The notes below the pieces were generated by a model, which did not search any database, was not told the DNA's origin, and worked only from the letters and a program-made list of their open reading frames with translations. From positions 1 through 9,145 of the forward strand of contig JAVXNW010000096.1 of assembly GCA_036645575.1 (NCBI GenBank): a stretch of DNA of 9,145 nt. Reading direction: 5' to 3'. This document shows positions 1 to 6,621 of the stretch, in pieces (the first letter of the stretch is position 1; each line of letters starts with the position of its first letter). The stretch is from JAVXNW01 sp036645575. GTDB lineage: Bacteria > Bacillota > Clostridia > Christensenellales > Aristaeellaceae. The position numbers and the translations under genes are program-made.

Positions 1-193
1 CGACTTCCTTCAGGATGACGTCGAACTCGGTCTTCTCTTCAACGGCCTCAGCGGCGGCGGCGGCGGGGCCGGCGACGGCTGCGACGGGTGCGGCGGCGGA
101 AACGCCAAACTTGGCTTCAAGCTCTTTCACCAGCTCGGCCAACTCAATAACGGTCATGCCCTCGATAGCGGAAATAATTTCTTCGCGATTCAT
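1..193 (-). CDS. rplL: Ribosomal protein L7/L12, N-terminal part (runs off window)
   Basis: Partial gene: 64 codons from the ATG at 191-193 to the window edge; the C-terminal factor-binding domain lies outside. The translation starts MNREEIISAIEGMTVIELAE, then LVKELEAKFGVS, followed by an Ala/Pro/Gly-rich flexible hinge and the start of the C-terminal domain (EEKTEFDVILKEV). This is the standard L7/L12 order: N-terminal dimerisation and L10-binding helices, hinge, then the CTD that recruits translation factor GTPases. The protein forms the ribosomal stalk on L10. A strong Shine-Dalgarno (GGGAGG) lies 8-9 nt before the ATG on the minus strand. It sits 65 nt downstream of rplJ in the usual rplJ-rplL order and is presumably co-transcribed from the promoter at 965-993. 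Identification is firm from the N-terminus and the neighbour. Confidence 0.96.
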   Translation of the reverse strand, partial: MNREEIISAIEGMTVIELAELVKELEAKFGVSAAAPVAAVAGPAAAAAEAVEEKTEFDVILKEV

Positions 194-258
194 GTTAATA
201 TCCTCCCATTATGCTCAAATAAAATTCTGCATCCAACATTCGGTGGTCACTAGGTGGC

Positions 259-786
259 TTATTCGCCGGCCTTCTGCTTGCGCACCGCGTCGATGGCGTA
301 AACCAGCGAGCGCAGCGTTGCGGACAGGACGCCCACGAAATTGGTGATCGGCGCGTTCAGGCTGCCCATCATCTTGGCGATCAGGACTTCCTTCGGCGGC
401 AGCTCGCTGAGCACCTGCACGCCAGCGGCGTCCAGGGTCTGGCCATCTACCACACCGCACTTGATCTGGGTCTTCTTGGTCTTCTTGATGTAGTCGGTCA
501 GCACCTTGGCGGGTGCGACCGCGTCCTTCATGCCAAAGGCGACCGCGGTCGGCCCCTTCAGGTAGCCTTCGAGGCCGGTGATCCCCAGCTGCTGAACCGC
601 CAGCTCGATCATGGTGTTCTTAAGCACTGCGTACTCGACGCCCGCCGCACGGCACTGACTGCGCAGTTCCGTATCCTCGGCAACGGTCAAGCCGCGATAG
701 TCAAGCATGACGACCGACTGTGCCTGTTCAAACTTTGCCTTGATGTCGGCGACAACCAGCTTTTTGTTCTCAAAATTCTTGGACAT
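259..786 (-). CDS. rplJ: Ribosomal protein L10
   Basis: Complete 175-residue protein, the usual length for bacterial L10 (about 165-180). It begins MSKNFENKKLVVADIKAKFE and carries the family's N-terminal RNA-binding features: the VVMLDYRGLTVAEDTELR segment (about residues 25-42), then VEYAVLKNTMIELAV and the GPTAVAF stretch near residue 80. The C-terminal part (PPKEVLIAKMMGSLNAPITN onward) is the helical region that anchors L7/L12 dimers. L10 binds 23S rRNA and carries the stalk; in many bacteria it also represses its own operon by binding the mRNA leader. The ATG at 784-786 is preceded by AGAGGTG about 9 nt upstream, and the leader at 787-958 carries an L10-type attenuator, which fits autoregulation. 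rplL follows after 65 nt. Confidence 0.97.
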   Translation of the reverse strand: MSKNFENKKLVVADIKAKFEQAQSVVMLDYRGLTVAEDTELRSQCRAAGVEYAVLKNTMIELAVQQLGITGLEGYLKGPTAVAFGMKDAVAPAKVLTDYIKKTKKTQIKCGVVDGQTLDAAGVQVLSELPPKEVLIAKMMGSLNAPITNFVGVLSATLRSLVYAIDAVRKQKAGE

Positions 787-958
787 TGATTACAGCACCT
801 CTTTTCTCGTCCCGGTTAGGACGCTATAAAAACCGCCTTCGCGCACAGAGCGCAAAGGCGGATGAGAAAATCATCGCTTGTTCCTTGCGCCTCGGCGGGC
901 GGCCCGAAAGCCTTGTGCAAAGCACCCGCTGTCTATGGCATGGCTGTCTTCACAGCAC
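787..958 (-). promoter_or_regulatory. L10 autoregulatory mRNA leader
   Basis: This untranslated region lies between the sigma-A promoter and rplJ. Read on the minus strand it contains GAAGACAGC near the 5' end and the GCCGAGG segment (complement of 890-896), both characteristic of the Firmicutes ribosomal protein L10 leader, followed by an intrinsic terminator (828-861) ahead of the rplJ start. In this family, L10 or the L10(L12)4 complex binds the leader and favours the terminator, matching stalk protein synthesis to demand. Family assignment rests on position plus remembered motif resemblance. The terminator and promoter are seen directly. The 5' end is inferred from the -10 box. Confidence 0.83.
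828..861 (-). terminator. Rho-independent terminator/attenuator in the rplJ leader
   Basis: On the minus strand, CCGCCTT pairs with AAGGCGG, extended inward by GCGC/GCGC around a short loop, and the stem is followed immediately by TTTTTAT. The T run ends about 40 nt before the rplJ start codon, so this is an attenuator inside the leader rather than the end of an upstream gene. It could also stop any read-through from the gene at 1015-1803, which lacks its own visible terminator. Confidence 0.9.
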
Positions 959-964
959 TTGATC

Positions 965-993
965 AGTATACCCGCCCGCGTCCCTTTCGTCAA
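965..993 (-). promoter_or_regulatory. Sigma-A promoter of the rplJ-rplL operon
   Basis: On the minus strand, TTGACG (988-993) and TATACT (965-970) are separated by exactly 17 nt, close to the housekeeping consensus. An A/T-rich segment (AAAATTAA) sits just upstream of the -35 box and could act as an UP element, as expected for a strongly expressed ribosomal protein operon. The predicted transcription start is near 958. Confidence 0.9.
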
Positions 994-1014
994 GTTAATT
1001 TTCCTAAAACGCGC

Positions 1015-1803
1015 CTAAAACGCAGGCGGTTCGACGCCGCTCGGGTTGCCCGCAATGGCCGTGCACACGGCGCGCAGCGCGCGGTCGGTCAACTTGACCA
1101 GCGCGGCGTCCGATAGCTCGGCGTCCTCGGGCAGGATGGCCAGCGGCTCGGCAGCGGCCGACTGGATGCGCACGACCAGCACGTTTGCGCCCTCCACCGC
1201 CAAGAAGCAATCGGCAAACGTCTCCAGCAGCATCGCCAGCGCCTGCGCGCTTTCGCAGATCAGGCAGTTCTCGCACGATCCACACCCCGCGCAGTCCTGG
1301 GTGATCTGCCCGCGCGCGGTGGCCGCCCCGGCGCGCAGCGCGACAGAGACCGCCGCCATCGCTTCCGCAAGATCCGGCCCCGAATACGCGATCACGCGCC
1401 CCGCCGAGGGCATGTCGAGCGCAGCACGCGCGCCCTCCAGCAGGTCGTCCGCCCAAGGCGAGAGGACCGGCAGGCGCACGGGCAGCGCAAGCAGGCTGCT
1501 CGTGAGCGTCGCCACGCTCCCCTCGCGCGAAAGGCGCAGGTCAAAGGCGCGCTTCACGCCCATGTCCAGGCTCGCGCTCAGCGATTCGCCGCCGTCCCAC
1601 TTGGCATAGGTAAACACCACCCCGCTCAGCGCGCAAATCTCCTCCAGCCAGCGCGCAAACGGATCAGATAGCGCCAAGTGTGCATCCATCTGCATGGAAA
1701 TGGTCGCCGTGCGCTGTCGAAGTCCCGGCGAAGCCAGCCCCGTAGGCAGGCAAAGCGCCAAAACGAGCACCACCACAAGCCCTGTCCGCACCATAAATTT
1801 CAT
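1015..1803 (-). CDS. Exported protein of unknown function with a five-cysteine CxxC array
   Basis: I do not recognise this 262-residue protein. The ATG at 1801-1803 (MKFMVRTG) is chosen because GAAGGGGGG lies just upstream; a GTG at 1824 would add seven residues but would bury that site. Residues 4-24 form a basic-then-hydrophobic signal peptide (VRTGLVVVLVLALCLPTGLAS). Signal peptidase I cleavage after LAS is plausible, while LALC is a poor lipobox. The remainder is Ala/Leu-rich without further obvious membrane segments. The notable feature is CAGCGSCENCLIC at residues 171-183, five cysteines each three residues apart, suggesting metal binding or disulfides. It ends only 22 bp before the -35 box of the rplJ promoter, and no terminator is visible between them. 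No strong promoter was found upstream. The coding call is supported by length, ribosome binding site, signal peptide and GC-biased codons. Confidence 0.75.
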   Translation of the reverse strand: MKFMVRTGLVVVLVLALCLPTGLASPGLRQRTATISMQMDAHLALSDPFARWLEEICALSGVVFTYAKWDGGESLSASLDMGVKRAFDLRLSREGSVATLTSSLLALPVRLPVLSPWADDLLEGARAALDMPSAGRVIAYSGPDLAEAMAAVSVALRAGAATARGQITQDCAGCGSCENCLICESAQALAMLLETFADCFLAVEGANVLVVRIQSAAAEPLAILPEDAELSDAALVKLTDRALRAVCTAIAGNPSGVEPPAF

Positions 1804-2061
1804 TTGAGAAGCCCCCCTTCGCACGCTTGTTTTATGAAGGAGCGCTCCCCGTCATGACCTTTCGACGCGAAAATTGCGCCCGTGAAAGCCATGTGACAGC
1901 GATGTTCCGGCCTTGTACCGGATGATCTTGCGTTTTTTCTGGGCTGCGGGAAGCGGAAGGGGCGCAGCCCGCGCGCAGTTGCTTTTTAAGCGCTCGACGG
2001 CGCTTCGCGATACGTATAGTGGCAGGCCGGGCGCGCCGACCTGCCACTAAATATTGCGGAT
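1804..2061. other. Gene-free interval with two strong hairpins between thrS and the exported-protein gene
   Basis: No convincing gene is seen; a 71-codon minus-strand reading frame (1832-2047) looks like chance in GC-rich DNA. Two perfect inverted repeats stand out: GGGCTGCG/CGCAGCCC at 1941-1970 (8-bp stem) and TAGTGGCAGG/CCTGCCACTA at 2017-2049 (10-bp stem). The second begins 12 bp after the thrS stop codon and is the best candidate for a thrS 3' end or processing structure, but neither stem is followed by a T run on the minus strand. A short palindrome GGAGCGCTCC sits at 1839-1848, upstream of the exported-protein gene. No consensus promoter for that gene is visible here. Confidence 0.55.
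2017..2049 (-). terminator. Possible 3' hairpin of thrS (no T run)
   Basis: A perfect 10-bp stem (TAGTGGCAGG with CCTGCCACTA) plus a few inner G-C pairs lies 12 bp beyond the thrS stop codon. The downstream minus-strand sequence is TACGTATCGCG, with no U tract, so intrinsic termination is uncertain. The hairpin could instead protect the transcript's 3' end. Confidence 0.4.
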
Positions 2062-3963
2062 TTACCGCGCCTTTTCGGCGACCTCTTGCGCGAGGCGGGC
2101 GATGAAGGCCTCGGTCGTCATGGCGCCCAGGTCGCCCTCCTTGCGCGAGCGGATGGCGCTCACGCCGGACTCGACCTCGACGTCGCCCAGCACGGCCATG
2201 TAGGGCACCTTCTGCATCTGGGCTTCGCGAATCTTAAAGCCGATCTTCTCGTTGCGCAGGTCAAGCTCTGCGCGAATGCCCGCGGCCTCGAGCTGATCCT
2301 TGAGCGCGAGGGCGGCGTCGTCGCAGCGGTTGGTGATGGTCAATATCTTCACCTGCACCGGGCTCAGCCACAGCGGGAACGCGCCGGCAAAGTGCTCGAT
2401 CAGGATGCCGATGAAGCGCTCGATGGAGCCAAATACCACGCGGTGGATCATGACCGGGCGATGCTTTTCGCCATCGGCGCCGGTGTAGGTCAGGTCAAAG
2501 CGCTCGGGCAGGTTCATGTCCAGCTGGATGGTGCCGCACTGCCAGGTTCTGCCGATCGAGTCCTCCAGATGGAAGTCGATCTTGGGGCCGTAGAACGCGC
2601 CGTCGCCCTCGTTGATCGTATACTTTACGCCCATCTCGTCGAGCGCGCCCTGCAGGCCGTCGGTCGCGAGCTGCCACATCTCGTCGGTGCCCATCGAGTT
2701 TTCCGGGCGCGTGGACAGTTCCACGTGGTACTTAAAGCCAAATACGCTGTACACCTCGTCAATCAGGTTGTACACGCCCTTGATCTCGTCCTTGATCTGC
2801 TCGGGCGTCATGAAGATGTGCGCGTCGTCCTGGGTGAAGCACCTGACGCGCATGAGCCCATGCAGCGCGCCGGATTTTTCGTGCCGGTGCACGAGCCCCA
2901 GTTCGCCCGAACGGCACGGCAGGTCGCGATAGCTCCACAGCTTGCGCTTGTAGACCAATATCCCGCCGGGGCAGTTCATCGGCTTGATCGCGTAGTCCTG
3001 CTCGTCGATCTTGGTCGTATACATGTTGTTCTGGTAGTGATCCCAGTGACCGGACTGCTCCCAGAGCGAACGCGACAGGATGATCGGCGTCTTGATCTCC
3101 TCATAGCCGTGGTCGTGGTGGATCTTGCGCCAGTAGTCCTCCAGTTGGTTGCGCAGGATCATGCCCTTGGGGAAGAAGAACGGGAAGCCCGGACCCTCGT
3201 CTAGGATGGCAAACAGGTCAAGCTCCTTGCCCAATTTGCGGTGGTCGCGCTTCTTGGCCTCCTCCATGCGGGTGAGGTAGGCCTCCATCTCGGCCTTGTC
3301 GAAAAACGCGGTGCCATAGATGCGCTGGAGCATCTTCTTGTGCTCGTCGCCGCGCCAGTACGCGCCCGCGATGCTGGTGAGCTTAAACGCCTTGATCCGG
3401 CCGGTCGAGGGCAGGTGGGGACCGGCGCACAGGTCGGTAAAGTCGCCCTGCTTATAAAAGGAGAGCGGCGCGTCCTCGGGCAGGTCATTGATCAGCTCGA
3501 CCTTGTAGGGCTGATCCTTTTCGCGCATGAGGTCAAGGGCCTGGGCGCGGGGCAGCTCAAAGCGCTCGAGGCGCTCGTTTTTCTTGATGATGCGCGCCAT
3601 TTCCTTTTCGGCGGCGGCGAGGAAATCGGGCGTAAACGGCTCGTCCACGTCGAAGTCATAGTAGAAGCCGTTCTCGATCGCCGGGCCAATCGCCAGCTTC
3701 GCTTCGGGCTTTAAGTGAAGTACCGCCTGCGCCAGCACGTGGCTCGCGGTGTGCCTAAGCGTCTTGCGCCCCGCCTCGTCGGCAAACGTGAGGATCTCCA
3801 GCTCGTGGTCTCCCTCAATCGGCTCGACCAGCGAGATCACCTTGCCGTCCAGCTTGGCGCAAAGCGCCTCTTTTTTGAGGCTGTTCGAAATTTCGCCCGC
3901 GATATCCAGCGCGTTCATGCCATCCTGAAACGTGCGCGCCTCGCCCTTCATAATCAACTGCAT
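2062..3963 (-). CDS. thrS: Threonyl-tRNA synthetase
   Basis: This 633-residue class II aminoacyl-tRNA synthetase charges tRNA-Thr in the cytoplasm. Domain order is complete: TGS domain (about 1-62), the editing (second additional) domain with HTASH (H71, H75) and CAGPH (C179, H183), the catalytic core (about 240-535) and the anticodon-binding domain (about 536-633). Core landmarks are the zinc ligands C331 (MNCPGG), H382 (DDAHIF) and H507 (MIHR), motif 2 around SYRDLPCRSGELGLVHRHE (344-362), and motif 3 in VFGSIERFIGILIEHFAG (510-527). Editing residues are intact, so it should clear Ser-tRNA-Thr. The ATG at 3961-3963 has AAGGAGG about 8 nt upstream; the longer frame upstream simply reads through the T-box leader. 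It is regulated by that T-box and is monocistronic as far as can be seen. Confidence 0.98.
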   Translation of the reverse strand: MQLIMKGEARTFQDGMNALDIAGEISNSLKKEALCAKLDGKVISLVEPIEGDHELEILTFADEAGRKTLRHTASHVLAQAVLHLKPEAKLAIGPAIENGFYYDFDVDEPFTPDFLAAAEKEMARIIKKNERLERFELPRAQALDLMREKDQPYKVELINDLPEDAPLSFYKQGDFTDLCAGPHLPSTGRIKAFKLTSIAGAYWRGDEHKKMLQRIYGTAFFDKAEMEAYLTRMEEAKKRDHRKLGKELDLFAILDEGPGFPFFFPKGMILRNQLEDYWRKIHHDHGYEEIKTPIILSRSLWEQSGHWDHYQNNMYTTKIDEQDYAIKPMNCPGGILVYKRKLWSYRDLPCRSGELGLVHRHEKSGALHGLMRVRCFTQDDAHIFMTPEQIKDEIKGVYNLIDEVYSVFGFKYHVELSTRPENSMGTDEMWQLATDGLQGALDEMGVKYTINEGDGAFYGPKIDFHLEDSIGRTWQCGTIQLDMNLPERFDLTYTGADGEKHRPVMIHRVVFGSIERFIGILIEHFAGAFPLWLSPVQVKILTITNRCDDAALALKDQLEAAGIRAELDLRNEKIGFKIREAQMQKVPYMAVLGDVEVESGVSAIRSRKEGDLGAMTTEAFIARLAQEVAEKAR

Positions 3964-4219
3964 CAGGGGTTCCTCCTTCAAGAATAATAAAAAGCGCCCG
4001 CCCCAGCGAAGGGACGAGCGCGTTGCCCGTGGTTCCACCCAACTTGGCGCAGGCCTAAAGCACACGCCACTTGACGGAGTTGTATCGCGCTCCAAGCGCC
4101 GCTGGTCCGGGGCTGGTTCACGCACGCTGCCACCAGACGCGCTTTCAGCCAAGGCGCATCCTCTCTGGTGCGGCATTTGCGGTGCGATGATTCCCCATCA
4201 TCCCGCAGAAATGATTCTG
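3964..4219 (-). promoter_or_regulatory. T-box riboswitch leader, threonine-responsive
   Basis: Read on the minus strand, this leader of about 256 nt holds the hallmark T-box GGGTGGAACCACG (complement of 4028-4040), the AGAGAG Stem I motif (4161-4166), GGCTGAAAGC in the apical Stem I region, and a terminator (3983-4021). The base of Stem I can be closed by GCCGC with GCGGC. A candidate threonine specifier ACC lies at 4115-4117 (in TGAACCAGC), fitting tRNA-Thr with anticodon GGU. The TGGA in the T-box bulge would pair with a tRNA ending UCCA, predicting discriminator U73. Uncharged tRNA-Thr should stabilise the antiterminator and turn thrS on. The specifier is inferred from position; the T-box itself is unmistakable. 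Confidence 0.95.
3983..4021 (-). terminator. Intrinsic terminator of the thrS T-box
   Basis: On the minus strand, GCGCTCGTCCC pairs with GGGGCGGGCGC (11 pairs, two of them G-U) around the loop TTCGCT, followed by TTTTTATTATT. It starts 6-7 nt after the T-box sequence and ends just before the thrS Shine-Dalgarno, the usual arrangement for mutually exclusive terminator and antiterminator. Confidence 0.94.
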
Positions 4220-4225
4220 ATAAAG

Positions 4226-4254
4226 AGTATAGGCTTGCGGCATAGCGCTGTCAA
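4226..4254 (-). promoter_or_regulatory. Sigma-A promoter of thrS
   Basis: Perfect -35 TTGACA (4249-4254) and TATACT (4226-4231) are separated by 17 nt on the minus strand, with TTTAAC just upstream. The predicted start is near 4219. A strong constitutive promoter in front of a T-box is expected, since control is exerted at termination. Confidence 0.92.
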
Positions 4255-4377
4255 GTTAAATTCGCTCATCTCGGGCTTTTCCCGGCTGCCCTTTGGGCCG
4301 TGGCGCGCGGCCAGAAATACCCCATGGGGAAAATTGGGGAAAACGCCGCGCTATTTGTGGTTTTTTCGCGCAGGAAC

Positions 4378-4407
4378 TTGTCACGCGGGGCGCAATGCGT
4401 GTATACT
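4378..4407 (+). promoter_or_regulatory. Probable sigma-A promoter of the MoxR-DUF58-transglutaminase operon
   Basis: TTGTCA (4378-4383) and TATACT (4402-4407) are spaced 18 nt apart, one mismatch from consensus in each box. This gives a transcript start near 4414 and an untranslated leader of roughly 67 nt before the ATG at 4481. That leader can form a hairpin GGTGC-TTTCA-GCACC (4432-4446) and contains the palindrome AGGTT-GG-AACCT (4416-4427). Two copies of TGGGGAAAA lie upstream at 4325-4333 and 4335-4343. The promoter diverges from that of thrS, about 120 bp away. Confidence 0.75.
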
Positions 4408-4480
4408 GTCAGAAGAGGTTGGAACCTTTGGGGTGCTTTCAGCACCTAACTTACGAAAAATGCACCGTGGGGGAAACGAT

Positions 4481-5428
4481 ATGCAATCAACACAAGAGGT
4501 CGCCAAACGGCTGGGGCAAAACATCGGGCGGGTGATCGTCGGAAAGCAGGACGTGGTGGATCTGCTCTTGATCGCGCTCATCTGCCAAGGGCATGTGCTG
4601 ATCGAGGACGTGCCGGGCGTGGGCAAGACCACGCTGGCCTCGGCGCTGGCCAAGTCGCTCGACTGCTCGTTTAAGCGCATCCAATTTACGCCCGACATCA
4701 CGCCCTCGGACATCATGGGCTTTTCAATCGTCAACTTTAAGACGGGCGAGCTTGACTACCACGAGGGGCTGGTGATGAGCCAGATCGTGCTGGCGGACGA
4801 GATCAACCGCACCTCGCCCAAGACCCAGTCGTCGCTGCTCGAGGTGATGGAGGAGGGGCAGGTCACGGTGGACGGCGTAAGCTACCGGATGCCCAAGCCC
4901 TTTATCGTGCTGGCCACGCAGAACCCGGTCGACTTCGTGGGCACCTATCCGCTGCCGGAAGCGCAGCTGGACCGCTTCTTCATGCGCGTGTCGATCGGGT
5001 ATCCGACGATGGAGGAAGAGGCGGACATCCTCGAAAAATACACCATGGGCGCAAAGCCGCTAAACGAAATAAAGCCCATCTGCTCGGCGGCGGACGTGAT
5101 CGGGCTGCAGCGGGCGGTGACGGAGGTGTACGCCTCGCGCGAGGTGCGCGCGTATGTCGCGATGATCGCGGCCGCGTCGCGCAAGTATGCGGGGCTGGCG
5201 CTTGGCGTATCCACGCGCGCGGCGATCTCGCTGCTTCGCGCGGGACAGGCGCGCGCCATGCTGGCCGGGCGCGACTATGTGCTGCCCGACGACATTCAAA
5301 AGATGGCCGCGCCGGTATTGTGCCACCGCATCGTGCTGTCGCCCGAGGCGCGAATGCGCAATTTGTCGCCGGAGCGCGCGCTGCAAACGGTGATCGGCTC
5401 CGTTCAGGTGCCGGTCAAGACGCCGTGA
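4481..5428 (+). CDS. MoxR-family AAA+ ATPase
   Basis: This 315-residue cytoplasmic ATPase is of typical MoxR length (about 310-330). Seen in order: Walker A DVPGVGKT (43-50), Walker B IVLADEINR (102-110), sensor 1 ATQNPVD (145-151), the arginine-finger region PLPEAQLDRFF (157-167), and a C-terminal lid with GVSTRAAISLLRAGQARAM and GRDYVLPDDI. MoxR proteins are chaperone-like ATPases encoded next to DUF58 and von Willebrand A-like proteins; known cases insert metal cofactors or remodel protein complexes. The ATG at 4481 is preceded by GGGGGA (4469-4474) with a spacing of about 6 nt; an in-frame ATG at 4460 has no such site. Its stop overlaps the start of the DUF58 gene, so translation is probably coupled. 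The family is certain; the substrate is unknown. Confidence 0.96.
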   Translation: MQSTQEVAKRLGQNIGRVIVGKQDVVDLLLIALICQGHVLIEDVPGVGKTTLASALAKSLDCSFKRIQFTPDITPSDIMGFSIVNFKTGELDYHEGLVMSQIVLADEINRTSPKTQSSLLEVMEEGQVTVDGVSYRMPKPFIVLATQNPVDFVGTYPLPEAQLDRFFMRVSIGYPTMEEEADILEKYTMGAKPLNEIKPICSAADVIGLQRAVTEVYASREVRAYVAMIAAASRKYAGLALGVSTRAAISLLRAGQARAMLAGRDYVLPDDIQKMAAPVLCHRIVLSPEARMRNLSPERALQTVIGSVQVPVKTP

Positions 5429-6621
5429 CCAGGCGCGCCGCGCTGTTCATGCTGGTGGCCGCGACGGCGCTGGTGGCCGCGCTGTCAACGGGCGTCCAGC
5501 TGTATTACCTGATGCTCCTTTCGATGGGCACGATGCTGGTGATCGGGCTTGCGTCGGTGCTGCTCGCGCTCTTTACGGTCCGGGCGACGATCAAGTGCGC
5601 GCGCCACACGATCGAGCGCGGCGTCAGCGTGCCCATCATCGCGACGGTTCGGCACATGGGGCTGATCCCCGTGCGCTTAATCGCGCTCAAGCTCGCGCTG
5701 CCCGACGACGCGGGCGCGCTGGAGGCGCTCGAGCTGGACCCGCTGCCCTTCCTGCAAAAGGACTATGAATTGGAGATCACCTGCCCGCACCGGGGCGTCT
5801 ACCCAATCGGCGTGACCGCAATGGCGGCAAGCGACGTATTTGGGCTGTTTCGCCTGTCGCGCAAGGTGGAAAATTGCTTTTTTCAGGTGGAGGTCGCGCC
5901 GCGGCTGAGGCGGCTCCCGGCCATGGCGCTGTCGCCGGGCGACATGGAGGACAACCGCGTGACCCGGATGACCGAGGACAACGCGTCGCCCGCCGATGTG
6001 CGCGCGTGGCGCACGGGCGACGCGCTCAAGAAGGTGCACTGGAAGTTGTCGATGCGCAAGCGCGAACTGATGGTGCGCACCTACGAGGAATCGCTCAAGC
6101 CCGACACGCTGATCTTGATCGACCTGTCGCCGCCCGCGACGCTCAAGAGCCACGCGCTGTCCATTGAGGACACGGTGATTGAGACGGCGGGCTCGATTGC
6201 GCAGGCGCAGTTGACGGCGGGGTATCCGGTGCGCATGCCGCTGATGAGCGCGCAGCCGACGGAGGTGCGCGGCGAAAACCGCGCGGCGCTGGGCGCGTTT
6301 ACGCAGGCGCTGACGCGCGTCGCATTTGACAGCCCCTTCTCGTTTGACAAGCTGTTGATGCTTGAGATGCGGCGCATGCAGCGCACCGGCGGCGCGGTGC
6401 TGATTACGCCCAAGCTAAACGCGCGGGTGGCGGATCTGGCGACGCAATTGCACCACGGCGGCATGCGCGTGACGATGTGCTACGTCACCGACAACCGCCG
6501 GGAGGAGACGGAGCAACTGCTCTCGCAGCTCACGCGGGTGGGCATTACCGCCTACCGCGTGGACCCGTGGGGCGAGGGACTGACGGAGGCTGAGATGATT
6601 GAGCGAACCACGCATGGATAG
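5425..6621 (+). CDS. DUF58 domain protein, membrane anchored
   Basis: The product has 398 residues from a GTG at 5425-5427 that overlaps the upstream TGA stop (GTGA), a typical coupled start; no strong ribosome binding site is visible, and the next in-frame ATG (5449) is a weaker alternative. Two adjacent hydrophobic segments (about 5-24 and 26-52) anchor the N-terminus. The DUF58 signature is at 191-221: DVRAWRTGDALKKVHWKLSM followed by RKRELMVRTYEE. After it, DTLILIDLSP (227-236) resembles the first strand of a von Willebrand A-like fold, but without the full DxSxS metal site. DUF58 proteins accompany MoxR ATPases and transglutaminase membrane proteins across bacteria; their biochemical role is unknown. 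Here it is gene two of the operon, and its 3' end overlaps the next gene by 8 or 23 bp depending on the start used there. Confidence 0.93.
   Translation: MTRRAALFMLVAATALVAALSTGVQLYYLMLLSMGTMLVIGLASVLLALFTVRATIKCARHTIERGVSVPIIATVRHMGLIPVRLIALKLALPDDAGALEALELDPLPFLQKDYELEITCPHRGVYPIGVTAMAASDVFGLFRLSRKVENCFFQVEVAPRLRRLPAMALSPGDMEDNRVTRMTEDNASPADVRAWRTGDALKKVHWKLSMRKRELMVRTYEESLKPDTLILIDLSPPATLKSHALSIEDTVIETAGSIAQAQLTAGYPVRMPLMSAQPTEVRGENRAALGAFTQALTRVAFDSPFSFDKLLMLEMRRMQRTGGAVLITPKLNARVADLATQLHHGGMRVTMCYVTDNRREETEQLLSQLTRVGITAYRVDPWGEGLTEAEMIERTTHG

Noticed and set aside
862..1116. 84-codon plus-strand frame across the rplJ leader and promoter
   Set aside because: It overlaps the L10 leader, the promoter and the 3' end of the exported-protein gene, and shows no ribosome binding site or domain.
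1832..2047. 71-codon minus-strand frame between thrS and the exported-protein gene
   Set aside because: Its product is very rich in Arg, Ala and Ser with no motif, it overlaps two strong hairpins, and no ribosome binding site was evident.
2086..3204. Long plus-strand open frame (372 codons) opposite thrS
   Set aside because: thrS is unambiguous on the minus strand with all family motifs. The opposite frame has a composition typical of an antisense shadow and no domain.
3964..4176. 71-residue N-terminal extension of the thrS frame
   Set aside because: It translates through the T-box and its terminator. The true start at 3963 has a strong Shine-Dalgarno and gives the normal N-terminus.
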